From Cinnamomum chago (taxonomy: Eukaryota; Streptophyta; Magnoliopsida; Laurales; Lauraceae), in assembly GCA_038049695.1 (NCBI GenBank), contig CP142460.1:40408501-40472500 (forward strand): 64,000 nt of DNA. Direction: 5' to 3'. Positions within the stretch are counted from its first letter, which is position 1. Every line of letters starts with the position of its first letter. Position numbers and translations under genes: made by a program. The notes below the pieces were generated by a model. That model made no database searches, was not told the origin of the DNA, and saw only the letters and a program-made list of their open reading frames with translations. Positions 1 through 10,499 of the stretch are shown here, piece after piece.

Positions 1-1608
1 TTTATCAATAAAATCATGATTTCCTTTCATGAGATGAATGGTGTTAATTACTTATTGCACATGACCAATACATATGACATAATGGTTCATGAGATGAACC
101 GGGTCCCATTAGTATATTAGATGTGATATATGTATATGGATGAGATCCACATACGGGAGATGTGTGTCACAAATCTTGTGCTTAAAATATCTTCACAACC
201 AGTGATGAGACTGAGCATTTCATCTGATAAGGTTGCAGCACTTTGATCACTATGAGATAGTGTGATTTGTCTTGATCATTAGAATGGAAGATTCTGGATC
301 ACGGTGCTGGTACATTGGATGTATTGAAGGACCATGAGAAGCACCTTATGAAATACTGTCTCGATTTAAGGACTGCTCTCAAAATTCCCTAGCAATAGAC
401 TCTCAATCCTGAGACATTGATGAACTTAAGTTTCTATCTATTCATTTGCTTTGAGTCACCAATGAGTGAGGTCAACTGTAGGTCAATACCTTGATGTCTT
501 AGGTACGTGGTAGTAGGACTGTGGGAACATACAATAATCAAGATGAAATCTATCTACATTATCCCCTTGTGCCAATTAATGGATTTATCATTAGTAAGTG
601 CGCACCCATCTCGATTAAGAGTTAATTAGATGGTACTGATGATCACTGTGATTAATTGGGGCTCAAGGATAATGAGATGTGGATCTAAGATTGGATGGGA
701 CAGATTTATTCCAATTGATCCATGGATAATGATAGAGGGGCCTACTTATGGTAATTGGGAAGTTCAGGGTCTTCATTGTAATTTATTCCTAAGACTGGAG
801 TGCAATTGCATTTATATAATGGTGTTATTTGCAATTAACTGTGGGCCCGGATTGCACATGAGATGTGGGGTCGCATGTCCCAGTTGGAGCGAGCTTTTTA
901 AGGAATCCCAGTGGTCCCCACGCTAGCCTAAGACATTAGAAAGTTACTAATCTTACTTGAACTCTAAAATGAAGGAATTAGAAAGTTACTATTTCTATTT
1001 GAAGTGGGACTTCTAATAGTGGTAATAATAAGCTACTAATTTATGTGGAAGTGAAACTTCTTATACTATTAGTAAGAGAGTAGAAAGTGGAGGCTTGTGG
1101 GGTTACAAATAGGGAACCATCCCCTCTTAGACGTCCAATATAGAGGATCCACGCCCAGCCCCTTTGTTTTGTGCAAGTGTTACACAATTCTTCTCCTCTT
1201 CTCTCTTCTAGTTTCTTAGAGTTTCTAGTAGGGTTTTTTCTCTTGGAGATCCCACACATCTTCTTGAGAAAAGAGATCTGATAGAGGGTCATAGCGTGGA
1301 GGACAACAAGGTCTTAGAGATCTCTAATTGCTTCAAGAAGAGTTCTTGTTCTAGTTGATTGTCTTCTCTTCCATTAGAGCACTACCGGGCTCTAAAGGTA
1401 TAATCTGCTTTTCCTCTTGTGGTAGATTCTTTTGTTGCATGTAGTTGCTGATTTCTATCTTCTAGATAGGTTATGTTACTGTACATGATTGATGAGAAGG
1501 AGGGATTGCATCTTGGATTGGATTATAGCCTTCTGGATAGTTGATCCCTGAGTCAAGTGGGTCAAAAAGTTTTGAAAACCTATCCACGAGCCCCACCTAC
1601 TTCCAACA
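1..1608 (+). repeat. LTR-like sequence, plus orientation, start outside window
   Basis: Long non-coding sequence ending in ttccaaca, which looks like a retrotransposon LTR end. Positions 1-1080 are repeated in inverted orientation at 1609 onward, so the beginning of this copy can be read from the other one (TGTTAGATTGTG...) and lies just left of the window. The part 1081-1608 is single copy here and forms the loop between the arms. No coding region is recognised; the short open frames in it have no family resemblance. Superfamily is not certain. Confidence 0.55.
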
Positions 1609-2905
1609 CTCTCTTACTAATTAAATTAGAAGTCTCACTTCCACACAAATTAGTAACATGCTATTACCACTATTAGAAGTCCAACTTCAAATAGAAATAG
1701 TAACTTTCTAATTCCTTCCTTTTGGAGTTCAAGTATGGTTAGTATCAAATAACTTGGGCTAGCGTGGGGACCACTAGGGATTCCTTAGAAAGCCGGCTCC
1801 AACTGGGACGCCGCAACCCCACATCTCATGTGCAATCCAGGCCCACAGTTAATTACAAATAACACCACTATATAAATGCAATTGCACTCTAATCTTAGGA
1901 ATAAATTACAGTGAAGCCATAAGGTTCCCAATTACCACAAGTAGGCCCCTCTATCAATGTCCATGGATCAATTGGAATAAATCTATCACATCCAATCCTA
2001 CATCCACATCTTATTATCCTTGAGCCCTAATTAATCACAGTGATCATCAGTACCATCCAATTAACTCTTAATCAAGATGGGTGCGCACTTACTAATGACA
2101 AATCTATTAATTGGCACAAGGGGATAATAAAGATAGATTCCATCTTGATCATTGGATATTCCCACAGTCCTACTACCACGTACCTAAGACACCGAGGTGT
2201 TGACCTACAGTTGGCCTCACTCATTGGTGACTCAAAGCAAATGAATAGATAGAAATTTGAGTTCATCAATGTCTCAGGATTGAGAACCTATTGTTAGGGA
2301 ATTATAAGAGCGGTCCTTAAAATCAAGACAGTATTCATAAGGTGTTTCTCATGGTCCTTCAATACATCCAATATACCAGCACCGTGATCCAGAATCTTAC
2401 ATTCTAATGATCGAGACAAATTACACTATCTTATAGTGATCAAAGTGTTGCAACCTTATAAGATAAGATGCCATTCTCATCACTGGTTGTGAATATATTT
2501 TAAGTATAAGATTTGTGACATATGTCTCCCGTATGTGGATCTCATCCATATACATATATCACATCTAATATACTAATGGGACCCGGTTCATCTCATAAAC
2601 CATTATGTCATATGTATTGGTCATGTGCATTAAGTAATAAAACACCATTCATCTCATTAAAGGAAAGCATTATTTTATTGATGAATAAAGAAATTAATCA
2701 ATTTATTACATCATCTGATGGATTGAGACCACACAATCTAACATCCGATCCATCTCATGAACCATCATGTCATCGTATTGGTTATGTGCAAGAAAATAAT
2801 AAAACATCATTCATCTCATGAAAGTAAAGCATGATTATATTGATAAATAATGAAATAAATCAATTTATTACATCATCCACTGGATTGAGACCATACAATC
2901 TAACA
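1609..2905 (-). repeat. LTR-like sequence, minus orientation, partial
   Basis: Reverse-complement copy of the first 1.1 kb of the neighbouring LTR-like sequence, joined to it head to head. On the minus strand it begins TGTTAGATTGTATGG at 2905 and again TGTTAGATTGTGTGG at 2743, because the first 162 bp are tandemly duplicated. It lacks the counterpart of 1081-1608. The two arms are clearly diverged but easily aligned by eye, so the arrangement is not recent. Confidence 0.6.
2744..2905 (-). repeat. 162 bp tandem duplication of LTR-like terminus
   Basis: The block ending caatctaaca at 2905 repeats the block ending caatctaaca at 2743 with a period of 162 bp, both preceded by the shared text gattgagacca.acaatctaaca and by matching catgag/gaatgatgtttta stretches. 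Confidence 0.75.
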
Positions 2906-3078
2906 CAGTGTACAAATGTTGGGATCTTAGTAGTTTTATGCATGCCCTAATGAATCCGAGTCATGCTACATGTACTATTGATCCATACTTCTTGTGTGCA
3001 TACGTCTTGTATATAGGCCCTGCTTCAAAAGTCAATCAATGCTGCTTCTTGGGTGGACCTCGAATATGCGCTCAACCA
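2906..3078. other. unassigned spacer
   Basis: About 170 bp between two LTR-like blocks. It has a small open frame but no recognisable family and no repeat copy elsewhere in the window. Confidence 0.4.
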
Positions 3079-4217
3079 TGTATGTCCAAGTCCTAGAGAG
3101 GGGGGGGGGGGGGGGGGGAGGGGGGTGGATAGGACTGCATAACCAATTATGTCAATTTTAAAATCTAAAGGTCCCAAGCACACTATTGAAATACTCTTAT
3201 CACTATTAATGATGTAAATATCAAATACAAGTGCATAAGCAATAAGAGTTCAATAGAGCAAAATCAACAGTAGTGAATGTAGAATTAATTCTAACAAATT
3301 AATTGCACGAGTAATGATAACAATCTAAATATCATACATTCTGTTCATACATCTCATAGCATGCATATAGAATAGAAAAGCAATTAAGAGATGTAGACAC
3401 ACACTTTTATAGTGGTTTGGTCCTCCGAACTACATCCTCTCTCAAGAGTACCATACCCAATGGTCTCTGGGTTTCCACTTTGTGAAGTTTTCAACAGGCA
3501 CACCTCAAACCTATACAATTTAGATGTTTTTTATGTAGTGGTTTGATTACAAAGGCCATCTACACCATAGCATTTTTTTATAGAGGTTCGATCATGAAGG
3601 TCTGCTTCTTTTTACAAGATATAATAAAGAAAAGGATAAAATCAAATGCTAACAAGTAACAAGTGTAAATATTAATTTGAATCGCGTGTTTGATGCCGAG
3701 ATCCGAAATCCAGACTCAAGCTTTATAGCCTCTATAGCAAATGATCTTTAGTGTTGATGATCTCCCAATATTGCTCAACCAGGGTGATGGAAGATGTTCC
3801 TAAGGTTTGAACAACCTAGATCTATATCTATTCCACCAGATCTCTCACTAATGAACTTGAATGCTCAATATGATTTTCCTGTGAAGGACTAGAGAGGGTG
3901 GAAGAAGGATGAAAGGCTGAAGATAGATTTTACTTCTCTACAAGAATTCTCTCTGAAAGGCCATTGAATGGTGGTGTGTCCAGATCTGGTTCCGAAGAAA
4001 CATATTTATAGATTTTAAGCTTTGATCAACCGTGGCATAACCTTCGGTCACTTGAGATGCCAAAACAGGTAATACAACTCACGCACAATGGCTAATTTGA
4101 CTCAAATCAATATCTTCTTTGGTCGACCAAGGGGCAGTTTGGTCCCTCAAGACCTTACGAGCCCCAAAAGCATGCTATTTGGAAGATAAACTGAAGGAAA
4201 GTTTCGGTCCTTGTTGA
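3079..4217 (-). repeat. LTR-like remnant with poly-G run
   Basis: Begins tgtatgtccaag, then tcctagag followed by a G run of about 27 bases, then gtggatagg. The same layout (TGaaaGTCC...CCTAGAGGGGGGG.GGTGAATAGGG) opens the minus-oriented solo LTR at 32584, and both carry a later ttatagtggtt(t/c)ggtc block. It is therefore probably an LTR of a related family in minus orientation. The right edge (...gttgaca) is a guess and no target duplication is seen. Confidence 0.4.
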
Positions 4218-4225
4218 CACCAAAA

Positions 4226-5270
4226 AAGTCACATTGCCTCCTTAACATCAAGAAGCCACATGAAGCCGCACCCTACTACAAACGGGCAATGCTACTTCAA
4301 GCATCAGATATTGTCAGAATAAAAAAAAAAACTGCAAGATCCTTCAAAACAGCCAAAAGAGGGATACACATGAAGTTTCGAGCCATTTTAACATCATTTA
4401 GCCTAACTTCACTCCTCCAAAAGCAGAGCATGCGCTCCCAGCAGGGGTAAAAGCAAAGACCCTGACACATAAAACAGAGCACACAGCTAGCCTCAAGATG
4501 CCACTAGGAGGCGCTCTACATCAAGTTTCAAGCCGTTCCGACATCATTTGGCCTAACTTCACTCCTCCGCTAGCTGAACAGGCGTTCATGGCGGCGACAA
4601 CGGCGAAGACATCAAAACTTCTATCAGAGCCCACAGATGGTCTCAAAATACCTCCAAAAGGCTCCATGTCAAATTTCAAGTCAAACCGACAACGTTTGAC
4701 CCTCCATCAACCCTCGAGCAGTAAAATCAAGCCTCTCAGTGGCAAGAACTATTGACATCGTCACTCATCAAACAGAGCACATGGGTGGCTTCATCATGCT
4801 CCCAAAGGGTTGCACGTCAAATTTGAGGTCATTCTGACAACGTTTGACCCGACTTTGACGCTCCGAAACAAAATCAAGGCTACCGGCGGCGGAGCACCCT
4901 GGGACCATGACATCCAAATTTGAGCTAATGGATCGTCTCAAAATGATTCCAATAGGCTCCGTGTCAAAATTCAAGTCGATCGGATATCGATTGACCGTAC
5001 ATAAAAGCGCGGCATCTTCCCCACGGCAAAATCAAGTCTATTGGTAACGGGACCCCACACAGCTTCAAAACTCAAATAGAAGCCCATGGCTGGTCCTATC
5101 CATTGCTCAGGAGGCTTCACCTCAAATTTCAGGTCATTCCGATATCGTTTGACCTAGTTTTGACTCTTGACGGAAAATCGGCTACAAAGTCTTTGGCTTT
5201 TCCAAAAAATAGGAAACTTTGTGCTCCGATTTGCATGGCTTCTTGTCAGGTTTCCTTCAGGGGAATCAAA
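4226..5270. repeat. degenerate tandem array, about 148 bp period, six or seven units
   Basis: The motif tcaa(a/g)tttca(a/g)g/agcc followed by a ttcc/gaca(t/a)c(a/g)ttt(g/a).cc core recurs at 4371, 4521, 4669, 4817, 4963 and 5122, giving spacings of 150, 148, 148, 146 and 159 bp. A weaker unit lies near 4226. Each unit also has an agagc.cac.g.tggtctcaaaat..ctcc segment about 40 bp upstream. Open frames here are short and shift between units, so I do not call genes. It may be the non-coding tandem block of an LTR retrotransposon or a satellite-like repeat. Confidence 0.7.
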
Positions 5271-5782
5271 CCAATAAATGAGGAGAAATGTCAAGAGAAA
5301 TACAGGAGAAAAAAAGAATAAAAAAGATCGACAAACAGCCGAGAAACGGCGATCAGAAGGGGAAAAATCCCCATGGTCGCCGGCGACCCTGGAAGTTCGG
5401 GTCGCCAGATTTTCCGACGAATGGCCCATTTTCCAACCCTTTTCACGTTTCAGGAATTCCAGCCTCTGTGGTTTTCTGAAAATCTGATTTTTTTATTCTT
5501 GAAATCGACTGATCTTCATTAACATCTCAGATCCGCCGTCAAGAGCATAAAATCATCATTGATCGCTCCAAAATCGTCAACCGGCTGACCAAGAAAGTAC
5601 ACTTTTTGTCCGACTGATCGAGAAATCGACAAGACAGATGCCACCGGCCCACTGGCACCAATCAATGTCTGAAGTTGCATCGCCATCCGACATCAAACAA
5701 CATGTGGATCCATCGGTGATCGTCACAAGAAGAATTCCAAAAGACGCGGCACGGCCCGTAACTCTTCGAATGCCCTGGCAAC
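5271..5782. other. non-coding LTR-like host sequence, left part
   Basis: GC-richer stretch (gatcgccggcgacc-like text around 5350-5420) without recognised coding. It continues, after the inserted hAT-like element, into 7384-7983. Overlapping short open frames on both strands here lack any family signature. Confidence 0.35.
5775..5782 (+). repeat. 8 bp target-site duplication, left (ctggcaac)
   Basis: Identical ctggcaac at 5775-5782 and 7384-7391 flanks the element between them. An 8 bp duplication is typical of hAT transposition. Confidence 0.85.
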
Positions 5783-7383
5783 CATGGTTTAAAATCTCGG
5801 TCTCGGTCGCGGTATCGGCCGGGCCGAAAAACCGATATGATATCGGTATCGGTCGCGGATATCGGTCCGTCGCGGCCATCACAGTGTGAATTTTTTTTTT
5901 AATCCAAAAAAATTCGCAAAAATATCCAAAAAATCCAGAATATTAGAAAATGCTGGAAAACTATATTTGTTTCCATTAGTAACAACAATAAATCAAAATC
6001 TCGGTCACCTTAAGTTATGAGTCCTGTCTGTGTCGCAAACTCGCAGTTCACTGTCTTTTTTTCAGTATTTCATATAATGCAAACACTATTGATGCTCTGC
6101 TCATGATCAATTCATTAGTGTCAAATATAAGAAGATAAAGATAACATATCAATCATCATTTAATACTAACTTAATCATCAAATAAAGTTGTGAAATTCAA
6201 GACCCTAAAGATTAGTGAATGAGATAGTGAGTTAGTGACTGCGATAGATAAATCATAAAGCACTTGGGCATCAAAATGTTCATGGTTTACCTGAAATTAG
6301 AGGGGACTAGTGGAGACTGGAGACTGGAGAGTACTAGTAGAGACTAGAGAGAGACTGATGAGTATGAGTGTATGACATATTGACAGCCTAATACCAAGTG
6401 GAGTGTCGCCCTGGCTCGATATCATCATCATCATCATTTCTTCGGTATTGGCTAAAAAGATATGCTCTATCATTTACACACCATACAATGATCATGAATC
6501 ATTAAAACAACATATTTATGATGAAATCCCCAAAAAATGATATATTGTAATTCAAATATTAAAAAATCCGAAAATAAAAAAATTAAAATAAAAATCTAAA
6601 TCATGTTTATGACTATGAGTAGATGTAGATCTATCATCTACACACTATTAATAAGCCTTTGGTTTCACAAATATCCTAACAAGTAACAAAAATTATTTTT
6701 TGAAAAACAAAAATTAATAAAATCATTTTCAAAATCCTAAATATATAGATCTAACATAAAAGTATGTAGATCTATCATTTACACACCATACAATGATCAT
6801 GAATCATTAAAACAACATATTTATGATGAAATCCCCAAAAAATGATATATTATAATTCAAATATTAAAAAATCCGAAAATAAAAAAAATTGAAAAAAAAG
6901 TTCAAAATTATGTGTATGAGTAGATCTAGCATGAAAGTATATAGATCTAACTTCTAAATGAAGAAAACAACACAATTACACAAGTGAGTAAGTGACAAAC
7001 CTCTATGCTTCATCTATAAAAATAAAAATAAAAATAAAATAAAAAATAAAAAAAAACACATAATATGCTTTAAGTTGATTTCCTCTTACCTTAGATAATA
7101 TTTTCTTCAAAAAATATAAGTGAGATTTGGAAATATGGAAGAGAGAAGGTGGCTGCTGCTATGGCTTGTAGGGGCTTCGAGAAGAGAGGAGAAGAAGATG
7201 AAGATGGGAGAAGAATAAAAAAAAAATTAGCGTTTGAAGCTTTATATTCATCTCGGCCGAGATGAAAAAAATCCCGAGATAATGAATATCTCGGCCATCT
7301 CGGCCGAGATTTTGGCGAATTTGGGCCGAGTCCGATATCTCAGCGAGATATCGGACCGGTCTCGGCCGATTTTTTGATCCATG
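5783..7383. mobile_element. non-autonomous hAT-like DNA element, 1.6 kb
   Basis: Bounded by catggtttaaaatctcgg on the left and, reverse complemented, catggatcaaaaaatcgg on the right, so the ends form imperfect terminal inverted repeats. It is flanked by an identical 8 bp target duplication. Both ends are rich in atatcgg and ctcggccgag text. The centre is AT-rich with no transposase. A block of about 125 bp beginning tctatcatttacacaccat is present twice (6466 and 6771, offset 305 bp). The 125 aa minus-strand open frame near the right end consists mainly of the terminal repeat and is not a gene. Confidence 0.8.
6466..6895. repeat. internal direct repeat of the hAT-like element
   Basis: About 125 bp at 6466-6590 recurs at 6771-6895 almost unchanged (catacaatgatcatgaatca, then aacatatttatgatgaaatc). 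The 180 bp between the copies is AT-rich non-coding sequence. Confidence 0.8.
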
Positions 7384-7391
7384 CTGGCAAC
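7384..7391 (+). repeat. 8 bp target-site duplication, right (ctggcaac)
   Basis: Matches the left copy exactly; see the hAT-like element. Confidence 0.85.
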
Positions 7392-7983
7392 CACTTAATG
7401 CAGTTAATTGACCCGTTTTATGACAACTTAATGCGGTCATTAACCCATTATTTTGGAAGGCCCAATCAAAATCAAGCAAATGGGAGTTACAAATCCAAGC
7501 AATCATGGCAATAAACCATGAAACTCCCCTCATCATGGAGATTAAGGGTGATTAAATGCTCATCATTCTCCATCGGTCAATCATATTCAAGGAAAGAGGA
7601 GTTACAAAATCAAAGAATTGAAACTTGTAACTCCCCTCATCATGGAGCATCAATGCCATCAATGCTCTTAAACCCACCTTATGGCCACCAAAAGCCTATA
7701 AAAGGTGGGTCATTCCAAGAAGAAAGGGTCCAGAAAAAATCCCAGAAAAACCCCGAAGAATTCTCGAAGAGATCTCTGCACAAACAAGCTCTCATTCTTC
7801 GAAGGAACTCTGCTGCAAGAAACACTACAAGGTGATCGAAGTCCCTTGGGGGGCCACCCCTCCAAGGTCCTCTCTCTTTCTATCCAACATGGCCTAAACG
7901 CGGCTTTTCAGCCCGTTTACTCGGTTTTTTATTGGATACAGGACCTCCCCTCGGTCTTTATCCTCTAAAAAACTAAGGTCCAA
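7392..7983 (+). other. LTR-like host sequence with TATA box
   Basis: Continues the sequence interrupted by the hAT-like element. It holds a good TATA box (cctataaaaggt, 7695-7706) and a repeated aactcccctcatcatgga segment (about 7523 and 7631). The layout resembles the promoter half of a plant LTR. It is interrupted by the CACTA element at 7984 and resumes at 14336. No coding region is recognised. Confidence 0.4.
7695..7706 (+). promoter_or_regulatory. TATA box in LTR-like sequence
   Basis: cctataaaaggt in a context without a downstream host gene; probably the promoter of an old LTR. Confidence 0.4.
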
Positions 7984-8149
7984 CACTACTAGAAAAAAGG
8001 GTTTTTATATCAGCTAAAAACCAATATAAAAGACCTATTATATCGGTTTTTCAGTAAACTTCAAACCGATATAAGTACCCCCGATATAATAAACAACTAT
8101 ACCAGATTTAATATGTGTATTATTTCATATCGGTTTATGGACAACTGAT

Positions 8150-8450
8150 GTCTTTTGAACCTGAAATTATAACACATATTACTGTAAAACCGATATAAAA
8201 AAAAGTGAAACCGATATTAAAAATATTTATAATATCGGTTTTCGGAGAACTGATGTGTTTTGAAACTGAAATTATAGCATACATTACTGTAAAACCGATA
8301 TAAAAAAGAGTGAAACCGATATAAAAATTATTTATAATATCGGTTTTTCGGAGAACTGATGTATTTTGAAACTGAAATTATAGCATACATTACTGTAAAA
8401 CCGATATAAAAAAGAGTAAAACCTATATAAAAATTATTTATAATATCGGT
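8150..8450. repeat. three subterminal units of about 106 bp in the CACTA element
   Basis: actgtaaaac(c)gatataaaa recurs at 8181, 8286 and 8392 with intervening ggttttcggagaactgatgt and gaaactgaaattata text. Each unit carries two aaaccgatat and one atatcggttt motif, the presumed transposase binding sites. Confidence 0.8.
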
Positions 8451-8664
8451 TTTAAAGGGCTTTGTTATATCGGTTTTTTGGGATTGTATTATATCGTTTG
8501 TTCTGTAACCGATTTAATATTATATTTGCATTTGTTTTATCAAAAGAATTTGCATTGCTGCGCGCAATACCTATAAAACCTGCAGTACCATAAAATAAAC
8601 CTGCATTACCATTGCAGTACACTGTACACCAATAAAACTTTGCACTATATATACAAAGTGATCA

Positions 8665-8746
8665 TATATATATATATATAACTAATTCACATAAAGCTTG
8701 ACTAGACAAATCTCTATGGAAATATTGTGTATATATATATATATAG
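8665..8746. repeat. (TA)n microsatellites
   Basis: Two short runs of alternating ta (about 8667-8680 and 8731-8744) in the CACTA element. Confidence 0.7.
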
Positions 8747-8912
8747 TATCTACATTGTCTTCCATGGGATGTACAAAAAGTTGGAACTATATATAAACAA
8801 AAAAACCAAAAGAACGTGATGGCCCATCGGACACTACATCAGCAAATCGGAATTCATAAAAAAATGAATGAACAAAAGAGAAAATACAAAAACTCAGTGT
8901 GGTCTGCCCCAC

Positions 8913-10496
8913 CTTTCCTTGGTTTTCGCTACTTGTAGCAACCAATGGAAGTTCTGCAAATTCCTGCCCAAATATTCGAAGAATTCCACCTGATACGACA
9001 AATGAGCTGCATGAGAAATAACAGTATAAATCCATGACAACAGAACATAATTGTAGAACTTAATACCAGTCAAATCTTCATTTATATTTCTTACTTTATA
9101 GTCAATAGGCACAATACATCCCTGTAAATTTTTGGTCTCTCATGTTCCTCCTGCAAAACATTGAACTTAGAAGAATTTAGAGATCATGAAAGAAAATGCA
9201 CAAAACAATATGAAAGGAATGAGCAACAAAGTGATCATGTTCCTCTAACAGAAGGATGAATTTTCTCACCCATAAACTACACAAGGAATAAGGTCTCTGC
9301 TTGTTGTAGAATCAACTATTGGGTCGAAACATTCCTGAAAGCAATATGGAATGGAAAACAAATTAGCAATTTCAGAGAAGTCTTCATTTCATGAGGCATA
9401 AAAGACAAAATACACTAGATAGCTTAAATCATAATTAATTATCAAGTAACAACACAGGAACATCTGCTTAACTAATAAATGCCCCACATGGCAAATGAAT
9501 ATTTTTCATGGTAACTTCCAAAATATGAAAAGGTAAATTTCCCAACAAAGTAAATGTGGTTAGCAACTTTGGTTGATGATGATAGCAGGAAACAGATAAA
9601 AGGAAGAAAAATAATCCATTGGTGCTGATCTCAGGAACATAATTTATGGATAATACCATGTAGGTTCTTCAAAAATCAGGCCAATGACACTTGCTGTTAA
9701 AATTTAAATTTTAATAATAATTTCAAAAGATTGGCATAGCTTCACAATAAAATATAGATCAAGGATCAACAATTGATTAGGATAGTCACATGAGAATATA
9801 ATAGCATCGACAAAAAAAAATAAAAAAAGAGCCATTGACACATTAAGTATCTTGGTTCAGCAAGGGAAACTACTTACATGAAAGATAGCAACAACTTTAG
9901 AAAGTAACAATTTACTGTCTGAGGACTCATTCTTCCCTTTAAGAAGTCTCCATCTTACGTCAAGATCAGCAGAGTCACTTAAAGATTTTTCACTATGCTT
10001 CCGTCTTATAACATCTGAAAGTGACTTTGGAAGTGCCTCTGACCCACGAAGAACCAACTTCTCCAATGCAGTATTGATCTTCTTGCAATCGCTACAACAA
10101 AACCACTTGCCTTATGGCAATTCCTGTTGTGCAAGTTGAAGTAACATATTGTAAAAAACATAAATGATTTAAGATGACAGTGGACAGTAAAGGCAATTGT
10201 TTGGATGAAGGAGGCAATCACAAATTTGTTTTAAAAAAAATCACACCTCTAAATCTGCCATTTGATGATCCTTTAAACGGCCCACATGATATTCCTTCTC
10301 ACACTGAGAGGGAAAAAAGAAAAAGAAAAAAGATCCAATCAAAATAGGTCACATAAGCCTACTTAGAAACTCAGACTGTCAGCCATACAAAGAAAGCTGC
10401 AATATATGGAGTGTAAACAAGGAGAACAAATATCATACTTGGTCACAAAGCATAACGGTGCGTGGTCCAAATACAGATTTGCTAAAATCATGGGAT
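8913..10496 (-). pseudogene. captured fragment of IDM1-like PHD-finger/acyl-CoA N-acyltransferase gene
   Basis: Six exon pieces on the minus strand with GT...AG style borders: 10496-10439 (HDFSKSVFGPRTVMLCDQ), 10303-10247 (CEKEYHVGRLKDHQMADLE), 10123-9878 (GKWFCCSDCKKINTALEK, then DVRWRLLKGKNESSDSKLLL), 9334-9270 (ECFDPIVDSTTSRDLIPCVV), 9150-9095 (RNMRDQKFTGMYCAY), 9006-8913 (GGILRIFGQEFAELPLVATS). This order matches plant nuclear proteins with a PHD-type zinc finger followed by a GNAT acetyltransferase fold, the family of Arabidopsis IDM1/ROS4, which acetylates histones near methylated DNA. Visible are Cys/His ligands of the second half of the PHD finger and part of the GNAT domain. The N-terminal part and the acetyl-CoA end are missing. 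A stop interrupts the third exon early (ELP-stop-GKWF) and the fifth ends in stops, so it is not a working gene. Introns are kept, so capture was at the DNA level. Family assignment is firm; the exact parent is unknown. Confidence 0.88.
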
Positions 10497-10499
10497 CTG

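Noticed and set aside
5103-5889. Several overlapping open frames of 60-100 residues on both strands
   Set aside because: They lie in tandem repeat or GC-richer LTR-like sequence, overlap each other on both strands and show no family signature.
7159-7536. 125-residue minus-strand open frame
   Set aside because: Spans the right end of the hAT-like element and its flank; open only because of the repeat composition.
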